Assembly: GCF_026651875.1 (NCBI RefSeq) | Contig: NZ_CP104067.1 | Location: 2,852,001 to 2,916,000 of the forward strand | Origin: Alicyclobacillus fastidiosus | GTDB lineage: Bacteria > Bacillota > Bacilli > Alicyclobacillales > Alicyclobacillaceae | Direction of reading: 5' to 3' | Length of the DNA stretch: 64,000 nt | Part shown: positions 1 to 9,158 of the stretch, in pieces | Layout: each line of letters opens with the position of its first letter | How positions within the stretch are numbered: position 1 is the stretch's first letter | Notes under the pieces: model-generated | Databases searched by the model: none | Told to the model about the DNA's origin: nothing | Seen by the model: the letters and a program-made list of their open reading frames with translations, nothing else | Position numbers and translations under genes: made by a program

Positions 1-774
1 ACCCGACTATCCGTTCAGACCAAACTACAATTCCAGGCTGTTTTAGACCAAGTGTTTCCCGAATACAAAGGAGTGTTTGGGGACTTATATTCCAAAGTCT
101 CATTACGGACGTTACTGGAGTTCCCGACCGCTGACTCAGTGCTGAATGTAACGGAAGCAAAGCTGACCAAAAGAGTTTCAGAGTTATGTAAGAGTCGGTC
201 GGAACGTTGGTCGAGAGAAAAGGCACGCGAAATCATTGCTGCCGCTACGCGTAACCCGTTCCGAAATGTTTTATTAGAGGGGTATCTGCTTAGTCTGAAG
301 ATGTACATCCAAATGATTCTTCAGTACCAAGAGCATCTATCCCACCTTGAAAAAACGATAGATGCCCTTGCCGAAGAGATTGAAGAATATAAGATTATCC
401 AATCTATCCCCGGAGTCGGTGAAAAAATCGCTGCCACGATTATTTCAGAAATCGGAGAGATAGACCGGTTTAATCACCCAAAGAAGCTCGTCGCTTTTGC
501 AGGCATAGATCCAAGCGTACACTCGTCTGGTAAGTTCACTGCAACCATCAATCGTATTACAAAGCGAGGTTCAAGCCGGTTACGACACAGCTTGTATTGT
601 GCAGTCGAATGCGGCTTACGGAAAACCCGCAATAAAAGGCTTAAAACGTTCTACGACAAGAAACGTGCAGAAGGTAAACCTTACAAGCAAGCCGTGATCG
701 CCTGCGTCAACAAACTGATTCACTGGATCTATGTGTTGCTAAAACGCAAAGAGCTTTTTGTAGATCTGAATTAA
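1..774 (+). CDS. IS110-family transposase, C-terminal part (runs off the left edge)
   Basis: The reading frame is already open at base 1, so the N-terminal DEDD (RuvC-like) catalytic domain lies outside the window. The visible part has a helical middle section and then the Transposase_20 domain: the helix-hairpin-helix-like stretch IQSIPGVGEKIAATIISEIG, followed by LVAFAGIDPSVHSSG and a basic KRGSSRLRH segment. These are the conserved C-terminal blocks of IS110/IS1111/IS902 transposases, which cut and rejoin DNA using a RuvC Asp plus a Ser and a guide (bridge) RNA. The frame ends normally at TAA. A hairpin terminator follows at 801-830. Whether the copy is intact cannot be judged from this window. 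The family call is firm; the IS subgroup is not determined. Confidence 0.88.
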   Translation, partial: TRLSVQTKLQFQAVLDQVFPEYKGVFGDLYSKVSLRTLLEFPTADSVLNVTEAKLTKRVSELCKSRSERWSREKAREIIAAATRNPFRNVLLEGYLLSLKMYIQMILQYQEHLSHLEKTIDALAEEIEEYKIIQSIPGVGEKIAATIISEIGEIDRFNHPKKLVAFAGIDPSVHSSGKFTATINRITKRGSSRLRHSLYCAVECGLRKTRNKRLKTFYDKKRAEGKPYKQAVIACVNKLIHWIYVLLKRKELFVDLN

Positions 775-800
775 CATCCAAATTAAAGATATTAAAGTAA

Positions 801-830
801 AACCTTCCATCAAGATAAGGAAGGTTCTTT
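801..830 (+). terminator. Hairpin terminator after the IS110 transposase
   Basis: Perfect 8-bp stem AACCTTCC (801-808) with GGAAGGTT (819-826), a 10-base loop and a short CTTT tail. It sits 27 bases after the transposase stop codon. Confidence 0.55.
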
Positions 831-1034
831 GCCCTGCTCATTTTAATCTAACACATGTACACAAATTTTTTAATCGGTAATCTTGACAAGCTATTAGCTG
901 GATTAACTGAAGAACTACTCGACCGATGGATTGCATGACTATACGGTCCGAAGCAGCAACCCTTGTGTCGCTCTCGGGCAGTAATGCGACAGAAATCCTT
1001 TTTACACCAAACACATACTGGGTGAGGTTGATGT

Positions 1035-1507
1035 ATGAAAAGACGACGATGGTTCATCTATATCGTGGTTGGAGTTCTATTTGGAGTCTTTGACTTTTAT
1101 TTACCGATTTTCATTCCACGTTGGTCTACTAACTCCATTTTATTGGATCAGTTAGCCGCAATCTCAACTTTTATTATTTGGCTTGTTCCGAGTGTACCGA
1201 TTATTCTTTACGAAGCCAGAGTCTCTCGGTCTAGGTTGTTACCGGCCGTAGCAAGTACCTAACGTGGTGTATCTCTGTCATTGTTTATTACCTAACCAAT
1301 ATCGTCCAATTGGCTATTGGGAGTTCAGCACAACCATATCTACGTATCTCCAATCATAAGGCTCCAGTCTTTTGGAGTAACTGGGGCAATCTATTAGTGA
1401 CTTACATATTATGGCATATACTTGAATGGTCTGTTGTTGCCGTGGTTGGTGGTTTTATCATCGGATTTTTGATTAGCTTTTTTTATTTTCTCTTCTCGCG
1501 AAATTAG
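1035..1507 (+). pseudogene. Frameshifted small membrane protein gene
   Basis: The gene starts with ATG at 1035 as a very hydrophobic protein (MKRRRWFIYIVVGVLFGVF...). It runs in one frame to a stop at 1260-1262, but the coding signal continues in the next frame. From about 1240 that frame reads GRSKYLTWCISVIVYYLTN, and it stays open with further hydrophobic segments (LVTYILWHILEWSVVAVVGG) to the stop at 1507. Joined, the two halves give about 155 residues with four or five membrane segments. One indel near 1225-1245 would explain the break. I do not recognise the family. The two halves could be separate small proteins, but the second has no ribosome site of its own. Confidence 0.5.
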
Positions 1508-1631
1508 GCAATCTTTCAGCAATGTCAGTGTATCCGCACTGCATGAAGATGTAACGGCACCTATCATGTGCTTACTGAATTTTGGGGCAGTTATGTGCAA
1601 TTTAGTAGTGAAAATCTCAGGGGGAAGATGA

Positions 1632-2150
1632 ATGAACTTGATTAGCCGAGTTCCCAAGCAATTGGGTGACTTAATTGATGGATATAGAGTACAGGAGAAC
1701 AGCATTGGTCATTCAAATTGTACGGTTTTTCACTTAACCAACCCTTCTAAACGGGGATTGTATTTGAAAGTACAGTCTATTAACCACGGCGACCTACTCC
1801 CTGAAAAGGAGCGGTTAGAATGGCTTCAGGGAAAGTTGCCTGTGCCAGTACTGATTTACTTTGATTCGGATAACGAGAACCAGTTTATGCTCATATCCGA
1901 GATTAGAGGTGTACCATCATTCGATTTATCCTTAAAGGCTGACATGTCTAATCTTATGAAACAACTGGCAACAGGATTGAAAGAAATTCATTCGTTACCC
2001 CAAATGATTGGGCATAACGATTCCAAAAGTAATTGCGAGTTATCTCCTATCAAAAACGCCGTATTTTTTCGATTGTTTTATGAATTGCATCAAGAAGTCT
2101 TCATAAACACTGTCACAAGCAATTTGCAAAATGCGATTCTCAAAGTCTGA
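1632..2150 (+). pseudogene. Aminoglycoside phosphotransferase, N-lobe only, with foreign C-terminus
   Basis: Residues 1 to about 118 match the N-terminal lobe of APH(3')-type kinases: the nucleotide-binding Lys in LYLKVQ, the helix LLPEKERLEWLQGKLPVP, the hinge FMLISEIRG, and the conserved helix ending in KEIHSLP. The true C-lobe (catalytic HGD loop and DxG metal site) is missing. After IHSLP the frame continues for about 50 unrelated residues to the stop at 2150, so a rearrangement occurred near position 1990. Without the catalytic loop the product cannot be an active kinase. An IS6-type transposase relic lies just downstream and may be the cause. Start: ATG at 1632 with a GGGGG stretch before it. 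Confidence 0.72.
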
Positions 2151-2230
2151 TTCTGATGTTGACCAACCAAGATGGCACATTAACGCTGTTCTAAAAATTA
2201 CGGGTGGAATATTCGCCAAAGGGGTTCGAA

Positions 2231-2815
2231 TTATATCATTACTGTATCTCCAATGCTTCTCTTCATCGGATTCGTGATTTTCTTGATGAATCGATGATCT
2301 TGTTCAACAATGTTATTCAGGTATTTCGTCTGCCGGATTGAGGTTTCTTGCGGGATCTCCGTTTTGTCCTTTAATTGCTGTGTGCCGGAGGGTAAGCAGG
2401 GTTTTTATCTACGGTGATGACTCGCGGCGTTTGATTATGCGGCGAAGACAGTGCTTTTCTAAAGAATCGCTTTGCAGCTTTGACATCTCGACTCGAAGAC
2501 AGCATGAAGTCAACAGTTTGCCCTTTAGAGTCTACTGCTCTATATAGATAAGTCCATTTTCCCTTTACTTTAATATAGGTTTCGTCAACTCTGTAGGAAT
2601 CGGTGGTCGGCTTGCTTCAAATAACGTCGAATACGCTTGTCCAACTCTGGACCGAACTAATGGACCCATCGCATGATTGTGGTATGAGAAACCTGAACTT
2701 CTCTTTCTTTTAGCAGTTCGACGATGTCCGGGTAACTTAAGCTGTATCGCAAATACCATCGGACAGCCATCAAGATAATGTGAGCTTCGAAGTGCTTCCA
2801 TTTGAACACATTCAT
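2231..2815 (-). pseudogene. Degenerate IS6-family transposase
   Basis: Reading leftwards from ATG at 2815, the frame gives MNVFKWKHFEAHIILMAVRW and then LRYSLSYPDIVELLKERE and SHTTIMRWVH, the typical IS6 N-terminus and HTH. A TAG stop sits where WVHQ-GPELDKRIRRYL is expected (CAG to TAG). A frameshift follows, and the DDE core resumes as YRVDETYIKVKGKWTYLYRA, VDSKGQTVDF and VITVDKNPAYP. After another frameshift the C-terminal part reads YLNNIVEQDHRFIKK. At least three inactivating changes are visible. A sequence at 2865-2884 reads, on the minus strand, GGTTCTGGTGCAAA, resembling the usual IS6 terminal repeat. No matching right end was found. Confidence 0.8.
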
Positions 2816-2919
2816 AACATGCCAGCCTCATCCCTGAAGTTTATCCGGACAATACTAGCATGCCTGGTGTTTTTGCACCAGAACCGCGGAATATACATCA
2901 GGGAGCACCACGTAACCTA

Positions 2920-3672
2920 TTAATTAGACGTCACAATTTCTACGTCATGTTCTTTGGCGTATTGTTTATATTCGGTATTAGGTATCTCGTCCGTGATAAT
3001 ATAATCGATTTCTTTTAAGTCACAATAAGTGATAAGACCATATTTATCGAACTTGTTGTGATCGACTAATAAATAGACGCTTAAACTGCGCTCAACAGCT
3101 GTCCTCTTCAATTCACTCTCAAGCGGAGATGCATTTGTGACACCGTTTGAAATGGAGATGCCGGTTGAGGCCATGAACGCTTTGTTGACATTGTAAGTTT
3201 TTAAAAGATTGCTCTCTTTGAAGCTGGCAAAGGAGTTTGTTTTACGCTCGAGTGTACCACCGATAGAGATGACATCTAAATTCTCGTACGGAAGACAATT
3301 GATGATAAACGACAGATTGTTGGTGATGATGGTGACGTTCTTATTCTTTATAAACGTAAACATCTCTAGTGTTGTCGTTCCTGAATCCACGAAAATAATG
3401 TCGCCATCTTGTACATAGCTGGCTGCTACCTTTGCTATTCGTTCTTTTTGTTTTTGGTTTCGAGCTTGTCGATCGTTGAAAGAGACTAATGTAGAATCGT
3501 TGATCGATACTCCGCCGTATACTTTCCTTAATTCCCCACGCTCTACCAACCACTGTACGTCCCGCCGAATTGTGTTTTTTGAAACACTAAAAGCGGATAC
3601 AAGTTCGTCTAAAGATACATTTTTGTGTTTTGCGACATACTCTTGTATTGCTGTAATCCTTTTCGATTTCAT
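2920..3672 (-). CDS. iolR: DeoR-family repressor of the inositol operon (IolR-like)
   Basis: A 250-residue DeoR-type regulator. The N-terminal winged helix-turn-helix (residues 1-55) contains VSLDELVSAFSVSKNTIRRD and the wing RGELRKVYGG. The C-terminal sugar-phosphate sensor domain has the family signatures FVDSGTTT, TIITNN and LVDHNKF. I place the start at ATG 3672, not the upstream ATG 3702, because AGGGGTG lies nine bases before it. The gene is transcribed away from the permease and iol genes, as expected for the local regulator. In B. subtilis IolR is released by 2-deoxy-5-keto-gluconate-6-phosphate, the IolC product. The iolR assignment rests on family plus context; the domain family itself is certain. 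Confidence 0.82.
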   Translation of the reverse strand: MKSKRITAIQEYVAKHKNVSLDELVSAFSVSKNTIRRDVQWLVERGELRKVYGGVSINDSTLVSFNDRQARNQKQKERIAKVAASYVQDGDIIFVDSGTTTLEMFTFIKNKNVTIITNNLSFIINCLPYENLDVISIGGTLERKTNSFASFKESNLLKTYNVNKAFMASTGISISNGVTNASPLESELKRTAVERSLSVYLLVDHNKFDKYGLITYCDLKEIDYIITDEIPNTEYKQYAKEHDVEIVTSN

Positions 3673-3970
3673 CAATTCATTCACCCCTGTCAACAGGTTC
3701 ATTATAAATGATTGTTCTCAAATTTGCTCTCAAATCATCAAATGAGAAAACCAAACTAATCATCATGTATCCAAATTTCTCTCGGCGTAGTCATTTCGAA
3801 CTTCAAGTGTTGCTGTTCGACCAACTAAAACACCAACATGGTGTACAGGTGGATCACTCCTCAGAATCGGAGTAAAGGTGATCTCTTTATTATATATTGA
3901 TGCAGTTGGAATGAATGTTGACTGAAAACTCTTTATTAAGTATTATCATTAAAGAACATATCCAAAATAT

Positions 3971-3984
3971 AATCAATATGTAAC
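3971..3984 (+). promoter_or_regulatory. Candidate IolR operator upstream of the permease
   Basis: AATCAATATGTAAC matches 12 of 14 bases with AATCAAAATTTAAC in front of iolA (5746-5759). Both are upstream of genes expected to share the repressor. The AATCAAWA core resembles the direct-repeat half-site of the B. subtilis IolR operator as I remember it. This is an inference from two sites only. Confidence 0.4.
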
Positions 3985-4093
3985 GGTTTAAACCAGATGT
4001 GGATACTCTGATGAAGGCGGTGATCTTTTAGAAGTTGGATTCAACGGTCTTTGTGCACGGAAGATTCTGAAGTGTGTAATGGTAACACAGGAA

Positions 4094-4107
4094 TGAAACC
4101 GCTTCCT
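4094..4107 (+). promoter_or_regulatory. Candidate cre (CcpA-binding) site before the permease
   Basis: TGAAACCGCTTCCT fits the consensus TGWAARCGYTWNCW at 13 of 14 positions. It lies 93 bases before the permease start. A ccpA gene is present in this window (31,274), and iol genes are under catabolite repression in B. subtilis. Confidence 0.4.
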
Positions 4108-4199
4108 TTGAGCTTTGGTTTTTCTTGTTTGGTTTTGTTTTGAGGAAGTGTGGCCGTCAGCGTGTAGATCAAAAAGATTGATGTTTAGGAGGGACCTTC

Positions 4200-5645
4200 G
4201 TGGAAAATCAAACGATTTCAACACAAAAAACGCCGCAGGCAGTTCTAAGAGCAGTGACATGGTTTTCGACCTTTGGCGCACTCTTGTTTGGCTACGATAC
4301 TGGATTCTTAAACGGTGCACTACCTTATATGTCCAAACCAGGACAGTTGAACTTAAATGCATTTACAGAAGGAATCGTAACCAGTTCTTTGCTTTTCGGC
4401 GCTGCACTTGGAGCTGTTCTTGGGGGACGACTTTCAGATCGGATCGGCAGGCGGAAAGTTATCCTTTACCTGTCCATATGGTTCTTCGTTGCGGCGCTTG
4501 GTTGTACGTTGGCGCCTGATGCCGGTGTCATGATTGCGTTTCGCTTCGTGCTTGGTATTGCTGTTGGGTGTGCATCCGTCGTCGTTCCTACTTTCTTGGC
4601 AGAAATGTCTACTGCGGAGCGACGCGGGCGGGTTGTGAACAACAATGAGTTGATGATTGTGAGTGGGCAACTGGCTGCATTCGTTGTAAACGGAATCATT
4701 AGTAATACACTTGGGGACCACGGAGATGTTTGGCGATACATGTTGGCCGTTGCAACGATTCCGGCAATTGTTTTGTGGTTCGGAATGTTAATCGTACCAG
4801 AAAGCCCGCGCTGGTTGGCTTCAAAAGGGAGAATGGGTGAAGCGCTCTCTATTTTAAAGCAAATCCGTGATGAAGCTCAGGCGAATGCAGAACTTCAAGA
4901 AATAAAGAATAACTTGGCTGAAGAGTCTAGCATGAAGCGGGCAACGTTTAAGGATTTGGGTATTCCTTGGATTCGACGTCTTGTGTTCATCGGTATTGGT
5001 ATTGCTTTTGTACAACAAATCACTGGCGTCAATTCGATCATGTACTACGGCACCGAGATTCTTCAAAGTTCTGGGTTTGGCACGAAAGCTGCCGTAATTG
5101 GCAATATCGCAAATGGCGTCATCTCGGTTTTAGCAACGTTCGTTGGTTTTTGGCTCTTGCGTAAGGTTAACCGTCGAAAGATGTTGATCGGTGGGCAAAT
5201 TGGAATTATTGCTTCGCTTTGCCTGATTGCTTTGTTTTCACACTTGCTCGCGGGAACGGGTGAACTCCCCTTTATCGTGCTCCTTCTTACCGTTACGTTC
5301 CTTGCCTTCCAACAAGGCGCTGTTTCACCGGTTACTTGGGTACTCCTTGCAGAGATTTTTCCGACTCGGTTGCGTGGGCTTGCTATGGGATTTGTAACGT
5401 TCTTTCTATGGATTGTAGATTTCTTTGTTGGCTTGTTATTTCCTATCATGTTAAGTCATCTAGGGCTCACGTACTCGTACATGGTGTTTGTAGTCTTGAA
5501 TATCGTTGCGGTCTTGTTGATGAAAAAATATGCGCCTGAAACCAGAGGATACTCACTTGAGAAGTTGGAACATAAGTTCCGGAATTATAATGCTCCCACC
5601 AAATCGATGGATGAAGAGGCCAATGCATTTCCGTCGACACGATAA
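4200..5645 (+). CDS. iolT: Sugar/myo-inositol permease, MFS sugar-porter family (IolT-like)
   Basis: A 481-residue, 12-helix major facilitator of the sugar porter subfamily, probably importing myo-inositol with protons. Signatures: GALLFGYDTGFLNGALP in helix 1, the loop motif GGRLSDRIGRRK (residues 75-86), PESPRW near 200 at the end of the first half, QQITGVNSIMYYG at the start of the second half, and PETRG near the C-terminus. Start is GTG 4200 with AGGAGGG before it. The next gene is iolA after 149 bases that hold a second copy of the candidate operator, so the permease probably has its own promoter. The substrate is inferred from position; xylose or other sugar porters share these motifs. 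Confidence 0.85.
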   Translation: MENQTISTQKTPQAVLRAVTWFSTFGALLFGYDTGFLNGALPYMSKPGQLNLNAFTEGIVTSSLLFGAALGAVLGGRLSDRIGRRKVILYLSIWFFVAALGCTLAPDAGVMIAFRFVLGIAVGCASVVVPTFLAEMSTAERRGRVVNNNELMIVSGQLAAFVVNGIISNTLGDHGDVWRYMLAVATIPAIVLWFGMLIVPESPRWLASKGRMGEALSILKQIRDEAQANAELQEIKNNLAEESSMKRATFKDLGIPWIRRLVFIGIGIAFVQQITGVNSIMYYGTEILQSSGFGTKAAVIGNIANGVISVLATFVGFWLLRKVNRRKMLIGGQIGIIASLCLIALFSHLLAGTGELPFIVLLLTVTFLAFQQGAVSPVTWVLLAEIFPTRLRGLAMGFVTFFLWIVDFFVGLLFPIMLSHLGLTYSYMVFVVLNIVAVLLMKKYAPETRGYSLEKLEHKFRNYNAPTKSMDEEANAFPSTR

Positions 5646-5745
5646 CTTCTGGTTCACCATTGCAATAACTTTGTTTCAACCGTACCTTTTAAGTTGACTA
5701 AGTAGAATATTGCGTTTATTATGGAGTAGAATATAACCAACACTT

Positions 5746-5759
5746 AATCAAAATTTAAC
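5746..5759 (+). promoter_or_regulatory. Candidate IolR operator upstream of iolA
   Basis: AATCAAAATTTAAC, the partner of the motif at 3971-3984. It is 36 bases before the iolA start. A second word, AACGGTTT at 5776-5783, also recurs before the permease (3982-3989), so two shared elements lie in the same order at both places. Confidence 0.4.
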
Positions 5760-5794
5760 AATATGTGTTTGGCGAAACGGTTTGAAGGAGTTGG

Positions 5795-7261
5795 ATGGTT
5801 TTGTGTGCTGAAAAGTTGAAGAATTATATCAATGGTGAATGGATTGAAAGTAAGACTTCACAGTATGAAGACGTGTACAATCCCGCCACAAAAGATGTTA
5901 TAGCACAAGTTCCCATCTCCACTAGCGAAGATGTTCTTTATGCGGTTGAATGTGCAAAAGCAGCATTTCAAGTGTGGAGTAAGATTCCTGTACCGCGTCG
6001 GGCGAACGTTATCTTTCGTTATCAACAACTGCTCACACAACATCGAGACGAATTGGCGCGCTTGATTACCATTGAGAACGGGAAGAGTTTATCAGAAGCA
6101 ACGGGGGAAGTTCAGCGAGGAATTGAAAATGTAGAATTTGCTGCTGGTGCTCCGTCTCTCATGATGGGAGATTCCCTTTCTACCATTGCTACTGATATTG
6201 AAGCCACCAATTATAGGTACCCCATTGGGGTTGTTGGCGGGATTGCTCCATTTAACTTTCCAATGATGGTACCTTGTTGGATGTTTCCGATGGCCATTGC
6301 GCTGGGCAATACATTTATTTTGAAACCGTCTGAGAAGACACCACTACTCACCAAACGCTTGGTTGAGCTATTCACTGAGGCGGGTTTGCCTAAGGGTGTC
6401 TTCAATGTTGTATATGGTGCGCATGATGTCGTAAATACGATTTTGGATCACGCTGATGTCAAAGCGATTTCATTTGTTGGGTCAAAGCCAGTTGGCGAGT
6501 ACGTTTATAAGAGAGGTAGTGAACACCTGAAACGCGTTCAGGTGTTAGCTGGGGCCAAGAATCATGTAGTTGTCCTCAATGACGCAGATATAGAAGAAGC
6601 GACCAACAATATTATCGGGTCTGCGTTTGGTTCTGCAGGAGAGCGCTGCATGGCATGCTCTGTGGTAACGGTTGAGGAAGGGATTGCTGATAAATTTCTG
6701 GCGAGTCTCACTAAGAAGACAAACGAGTTAAAGATGGGGAATGGATTAGATGACGGGGTGTTTTTGGGACCGGTCATCCGAGAAGACAGTAAACAGCGGA
6801 CTATTCGTTATATCGAAAAAGGCATTGAAGAAGGTGCTACACTCATTTGTGATGGTCGCACGCGAGCATCTGATGACGGATTCTTTATTGGACCGACCAT
6901 TTTTGACGAAGTCACAACGGACATGACGATTTGGAAAGACGAAATATTCGCTCCTGTTCTGTCAATTATTCGCGTTAAGAATCTTAAAGAAGCGGTTCAC
7001 ATCGCGAACCGTTCAGAGTTTGCTAATGGTGCATGTATTTTTACGAAAAACGCATCGGCCATTCGCTACTTCAGAGAAAACATTGATGCTGGGATGATTG
7101 GGGTTAATTTAGGTGTACCAGCCCCAATGGCATTCTTCCCATTCTCGGGGTGGAAGTCTTCCTTCTTTGGCACGTTACACGCGAATGGAAAAGACAGCGT
7201 TGATTTCTACACCCGCAAGAAAGTTGTCACCGCTCGATACGCTGCGCCTTCTTTCGACTAA
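5795..7261 (+). CDS. iolA: Methylmalonate/malonate-semialdehyde dehydrogenase (CoA-acylating)
   Basis: Last step of inositol breakdown: oxidises malonate semialdehyde with NAD+ and CoA to acetyl-CoA and CO2. The 488-residue aldehyde dehydrogenase follows B. subtilis IolA closely, from LKNYINGEW near the start to [14 protein letters not shown] at the end. The NAD-binding fold includes [16 protein letters not shown] and [13 protein letters not shown]. The catalytic Cys is residue 285 in [11 protein letters not shown], the family-specific context. Start is ATG 5795 with GAAGGAG five bases before. It is the first gene of the nine-gene iol run, 45 bases before iolB. Confidence 0.96.
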   Translation: MVLCAEKLKNYINGEWIESKTSQYEDVYNPATKDVIAQVPISTSEDVLYAVECAKAAFQVWSKIPVPRRANVIFRYQQLLTQHRDELARLITIENGKSLSEATGEVQRGIENVEFAAGAPSLMMGDSLSTIATDIEATNYRYPIGVVGGIAPFNFPMMVPCWMFPMAIALGNTFILKPSEKTPLLTKRLVELFTEAGLPKGVFNVVYGAHDVVNTILDHADVKAISFVGSKPVGEYVYKRGSEHLKRVQVLAGAKNHVVVLNDADIEEATNNIIGSAFGSAGERCMACSVVTVEEGIADKFLASLTKKTNELKMGNGLDDGVFLGPVIREDSKQRTIRYIEKGIEEGATLICDGRTRASDDGFFIGPTIFDEVTTDMTIWKDEIFAPVLSIIRVKNLKEAVHIANRSEFANGACIFTKNASAIRYFRENIDAGMIGVNLGVPAPMAFFPFSGWKSSFFGTLHANGKDSVDFYTRKKVVTARYAAPSFD

Positions 7262-7306
7262 TGGTTCAACGAGATGTTGTGTTAGAAACGAAAGGGGGAC
7301 TCGCGC

Positions 7307-8131
7307 TTGAGTCAACTGCTTGTTAAAGCTAAGCCACATCAAATAGCGCCTGGCGTAACGCGAATTCATGAAGTGACAAGAGATAACTCTATTCTTGAGT
7401 ACATCGAATTTAAAGTATTGGACCTCGAGGCAGGATCGTCGTACCGGGAAGAATTGGTCCAAAAGGAATGCTGTATTGTCGGATTAACAGGAAAAATAGA
7501 CGTATTTAGTGAGCAAAAAGTATTTCGCGAAATTGGAACCCGCGAGAGCGTGTTTGAGAAGAAACCAACAGACAGCGTCTATCTATCAAACGGTCAACCT
7601 TTTGAAGTAAGGGCCGTGACGCAGGCTCGGGTTGCGCTGTGCTATTCCTTTTCAGATGAAAAGCGACCCTCAATGTTGATTCGAGCTGCAGACAACACCG
7701 TCGAAAAGCGTGGGATCCTTAACAATCAGCGTTTGGTCCATAATATCTTGCCAGATTCTGAACTATTCGCTAATCGACTCCTTGTCGTTGAAGTCTTTAC
7801 GGAAAGTGGGAACTGGTCAAGCTATCCGCCACACAAGCACGATGAAGACAATTTACCTCACGAATCATTGCTTGAAGAAACGTACTATCACGAACTGAAT
7901 CCGAAACAAGGGTTTGTGTTTCAGAGAGTGTATACCGATGACCGGTTACTTGATGAAACCATGACTGTAGAACATTCAAATGTTGTCTTGGTACCAAGAG
8001 GGTATCATCCGGTGGGCGTACCCGATGGATATACCTCTTACTACCTAAATGTCATGGCAGGACCAAAACGTATTTGGAAGTTCCACAATGATCCCAACCA
8101 TGCTTGGATTCTGGAACGTCAAGGACAATGA
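7307..8131 (+). CDS. iolB: 5-deoxy-glucuronate isomerase
   Basis: Converts 5-deoxy-D-glucuronate to 2-deoxy-5-keto-D-gluconate in the cytoplasm. The 274-residue protein is a double-cupin of the KduI/IolB family. The second cupin shows the metal-site stretch SYPPHKHDEDN followed by EETYYHELNPKQGFVFQRVY and PRGYHPVGVPDGYTSYYLNV, the IolB hallmark. Start is TTG 7307 (reading MSQLLVKAK), preceded by AAAGGGGG. Its stop overlaps the region just before iolC, so the two are probably translated together. Length and motifs match the family throughout. Confidence 0.94.
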   Translation: MSQLLVKAKPHQIAPGVTRIHEVTRDNSILEYIEFKVLDLEAGSSYREELVQKECCIVGLTGKIDVFSEQKVFREIGTRESVFEKKPTDSVYLSNGQPFEVRAVTQARVALCYSFSDEKRPSMLIRAADNTVEKRGILNNQRLVHNILPDSELFANRLLVVEVFTESGNWSSYPPHKHDEDNLPHESLLEETYYHELNPKQGFVFQRVYTDDRLLDETMTVEHSNVVLVPRGYHPVGVPDGYTSYYLNVMAGPKRIWKFHNDPNHAWILERQGQ

Positions 8132-8142
8132 GGATGGTCAAC

Positions 8143-9120
8143 ATGAATTATGGATTTTGCGAAAATCGGCCCTTCGATTTGATCGCAATAGGGCGGGCAT
8201 GTATTGATTTGAATGCTGTCGAGTATAATCGTCCGATGGAAGAAACCTTGACGTTTTCGAAATACGTGGGTGGTAGCCCGGCAAACATCGTCATCGGTGC
8301 CTCCAAACTTGGTTTGCGGACCGGGTTTATCGGTAAGATATCGAACGACCAACACGGGCGCTTTATTGAAAAGTATATGCGTGACCTTGGCATTGACACG
8401 TCGAATATGGTCTTTGATACTGCGGGGCACAAGACCGGGCTCACCTTTACTGAAATCAAGAGTCCAAGTGAATGTAGCATTTTAATGTATCGTGAAAGCG
8501 TAGCAGACTTGTATCTCTCTCCCTCTGAAGTAAGTGAGGCATACGTGCAGAAAACAAAGGTTCTCCTTGTCTCTGGAACTGCGTTATCGAAAAGCCCTTC
8601 ACGTGAAGCCGTGTTCCAGGCCATCCAGTTTGCTCGTAAGAACGATGTGAAAATCGTCTTCGAACTCGATTACCGGCCGTATACGTGGGAGTCTCCAACG
8701 GAAACCGCAGTGTACTACTCGCTAGTCGCTGAACTATCCGATATCGTCATTGGAACACGGGACGAGTATGACATTTTGGAAAATACGATAGATGGACAAA
8801 ACGAACGGACCGCCACGTACCTATTCCGTCATAGACCAAGTATTGCTGTGTTTAAACACGGTGTAGATGGCTCGTATGCGTATACGAAAGATGGGGATGT
8901 ATTTCGAGTGCAGGCTTATCCGAGCAAGGTTTTGAAGACGTTTGGTGCTGGCGATTCATATGCTTCTGCCTTTTTATATGCGTTAGTTAGAAACGAAGAT
9001 TTGGAAACAGCTTTGAAATATGCAAGTGCGTCAGCATCTATTGTTGTGAGTCGACACAGTTCATCAAACGCAATGCCTACGATTGAAGAAATTCAACATA
9101 TTGTAAGCGTTCACGCTTAA
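8143..9120 (+). CDS. iolC: 5-dehydro-2-deoxygluconokinase
   Basis: Phosphorylates 2-deoxy-5-keto-gluconate to the 6-phosphate, which is both the aldolase substrate and, in B. subtilis, the inducer that releases IolR. A 325-residue PfkB/ribokinase-fold enzyme. The N-terminal substrate motif is AIGRACIDLNAVEYNRPMEE, followed by YVGGSPANIVIGASKLG. The anion hole and catalytic base are GAGD at residues 268-271. I chose ATG 8143 because the protein then aligns with B. subtilis IolC from its first residue and GAGG lies nine bases upstream. ATG 8134 and 8128 are possible alternatives that would almost touch the iolB stop. Confidence 0.94.
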   Translation: MNYGFCENRPFDLIAIGRACIDLNAVEYNRPMEETLTFSKYVGGSPANIVIGASKLGLRTGFIGKISNDQHGRFIEKYMRDLGIDTSNMVFDTAGHKTGLTFTEIKSPSECSILMYRESVADLYLSPSEVSEAYVQKTKVLLVSGTALSKSPSREAVFQAIQFARKNDVKIVFELDYRPYTWESPTETAVYYSLVAELSDIVIGTRDEYDILENTIDGQNERTATYLFRHRPSIAVFKHGVDGSYAYTKDGDVFRVQAYPSKVLKTFGAGDSYASAFLYALVRNEDLETALKYASASASIVVSRHSSSNAMPTIEEIQHIVSVHA

Positions 9121-9158
9121 ATCTTGTGATGAACTTCTGGATTGGGGTGAAACCGCGC

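Larger units (their letters stand above)
3673..4199. other. Divergent iolR/permease regulatory region
   Basis: A non-coding AT-rich stretch of 527 bases between the repressor and the permease. It holds a hairpin near 3852-3883 (ACTCC/GGAGT nested with GATCAC/GTGATC), the candidate operator at 3971-3984, an AACGGTTT word at 3982-3989, and a cre-like site at 4094-4107. Open frames crossing it (for example 4115-4519 on the plus strand) overlap the permease in another frame and are not credible genes. Confidence 0.5.

Noticed and set aside
4115..4519. 134-residue plus-strand frame over the permease start
   Set aside because: It is the permease gene read in another frame.
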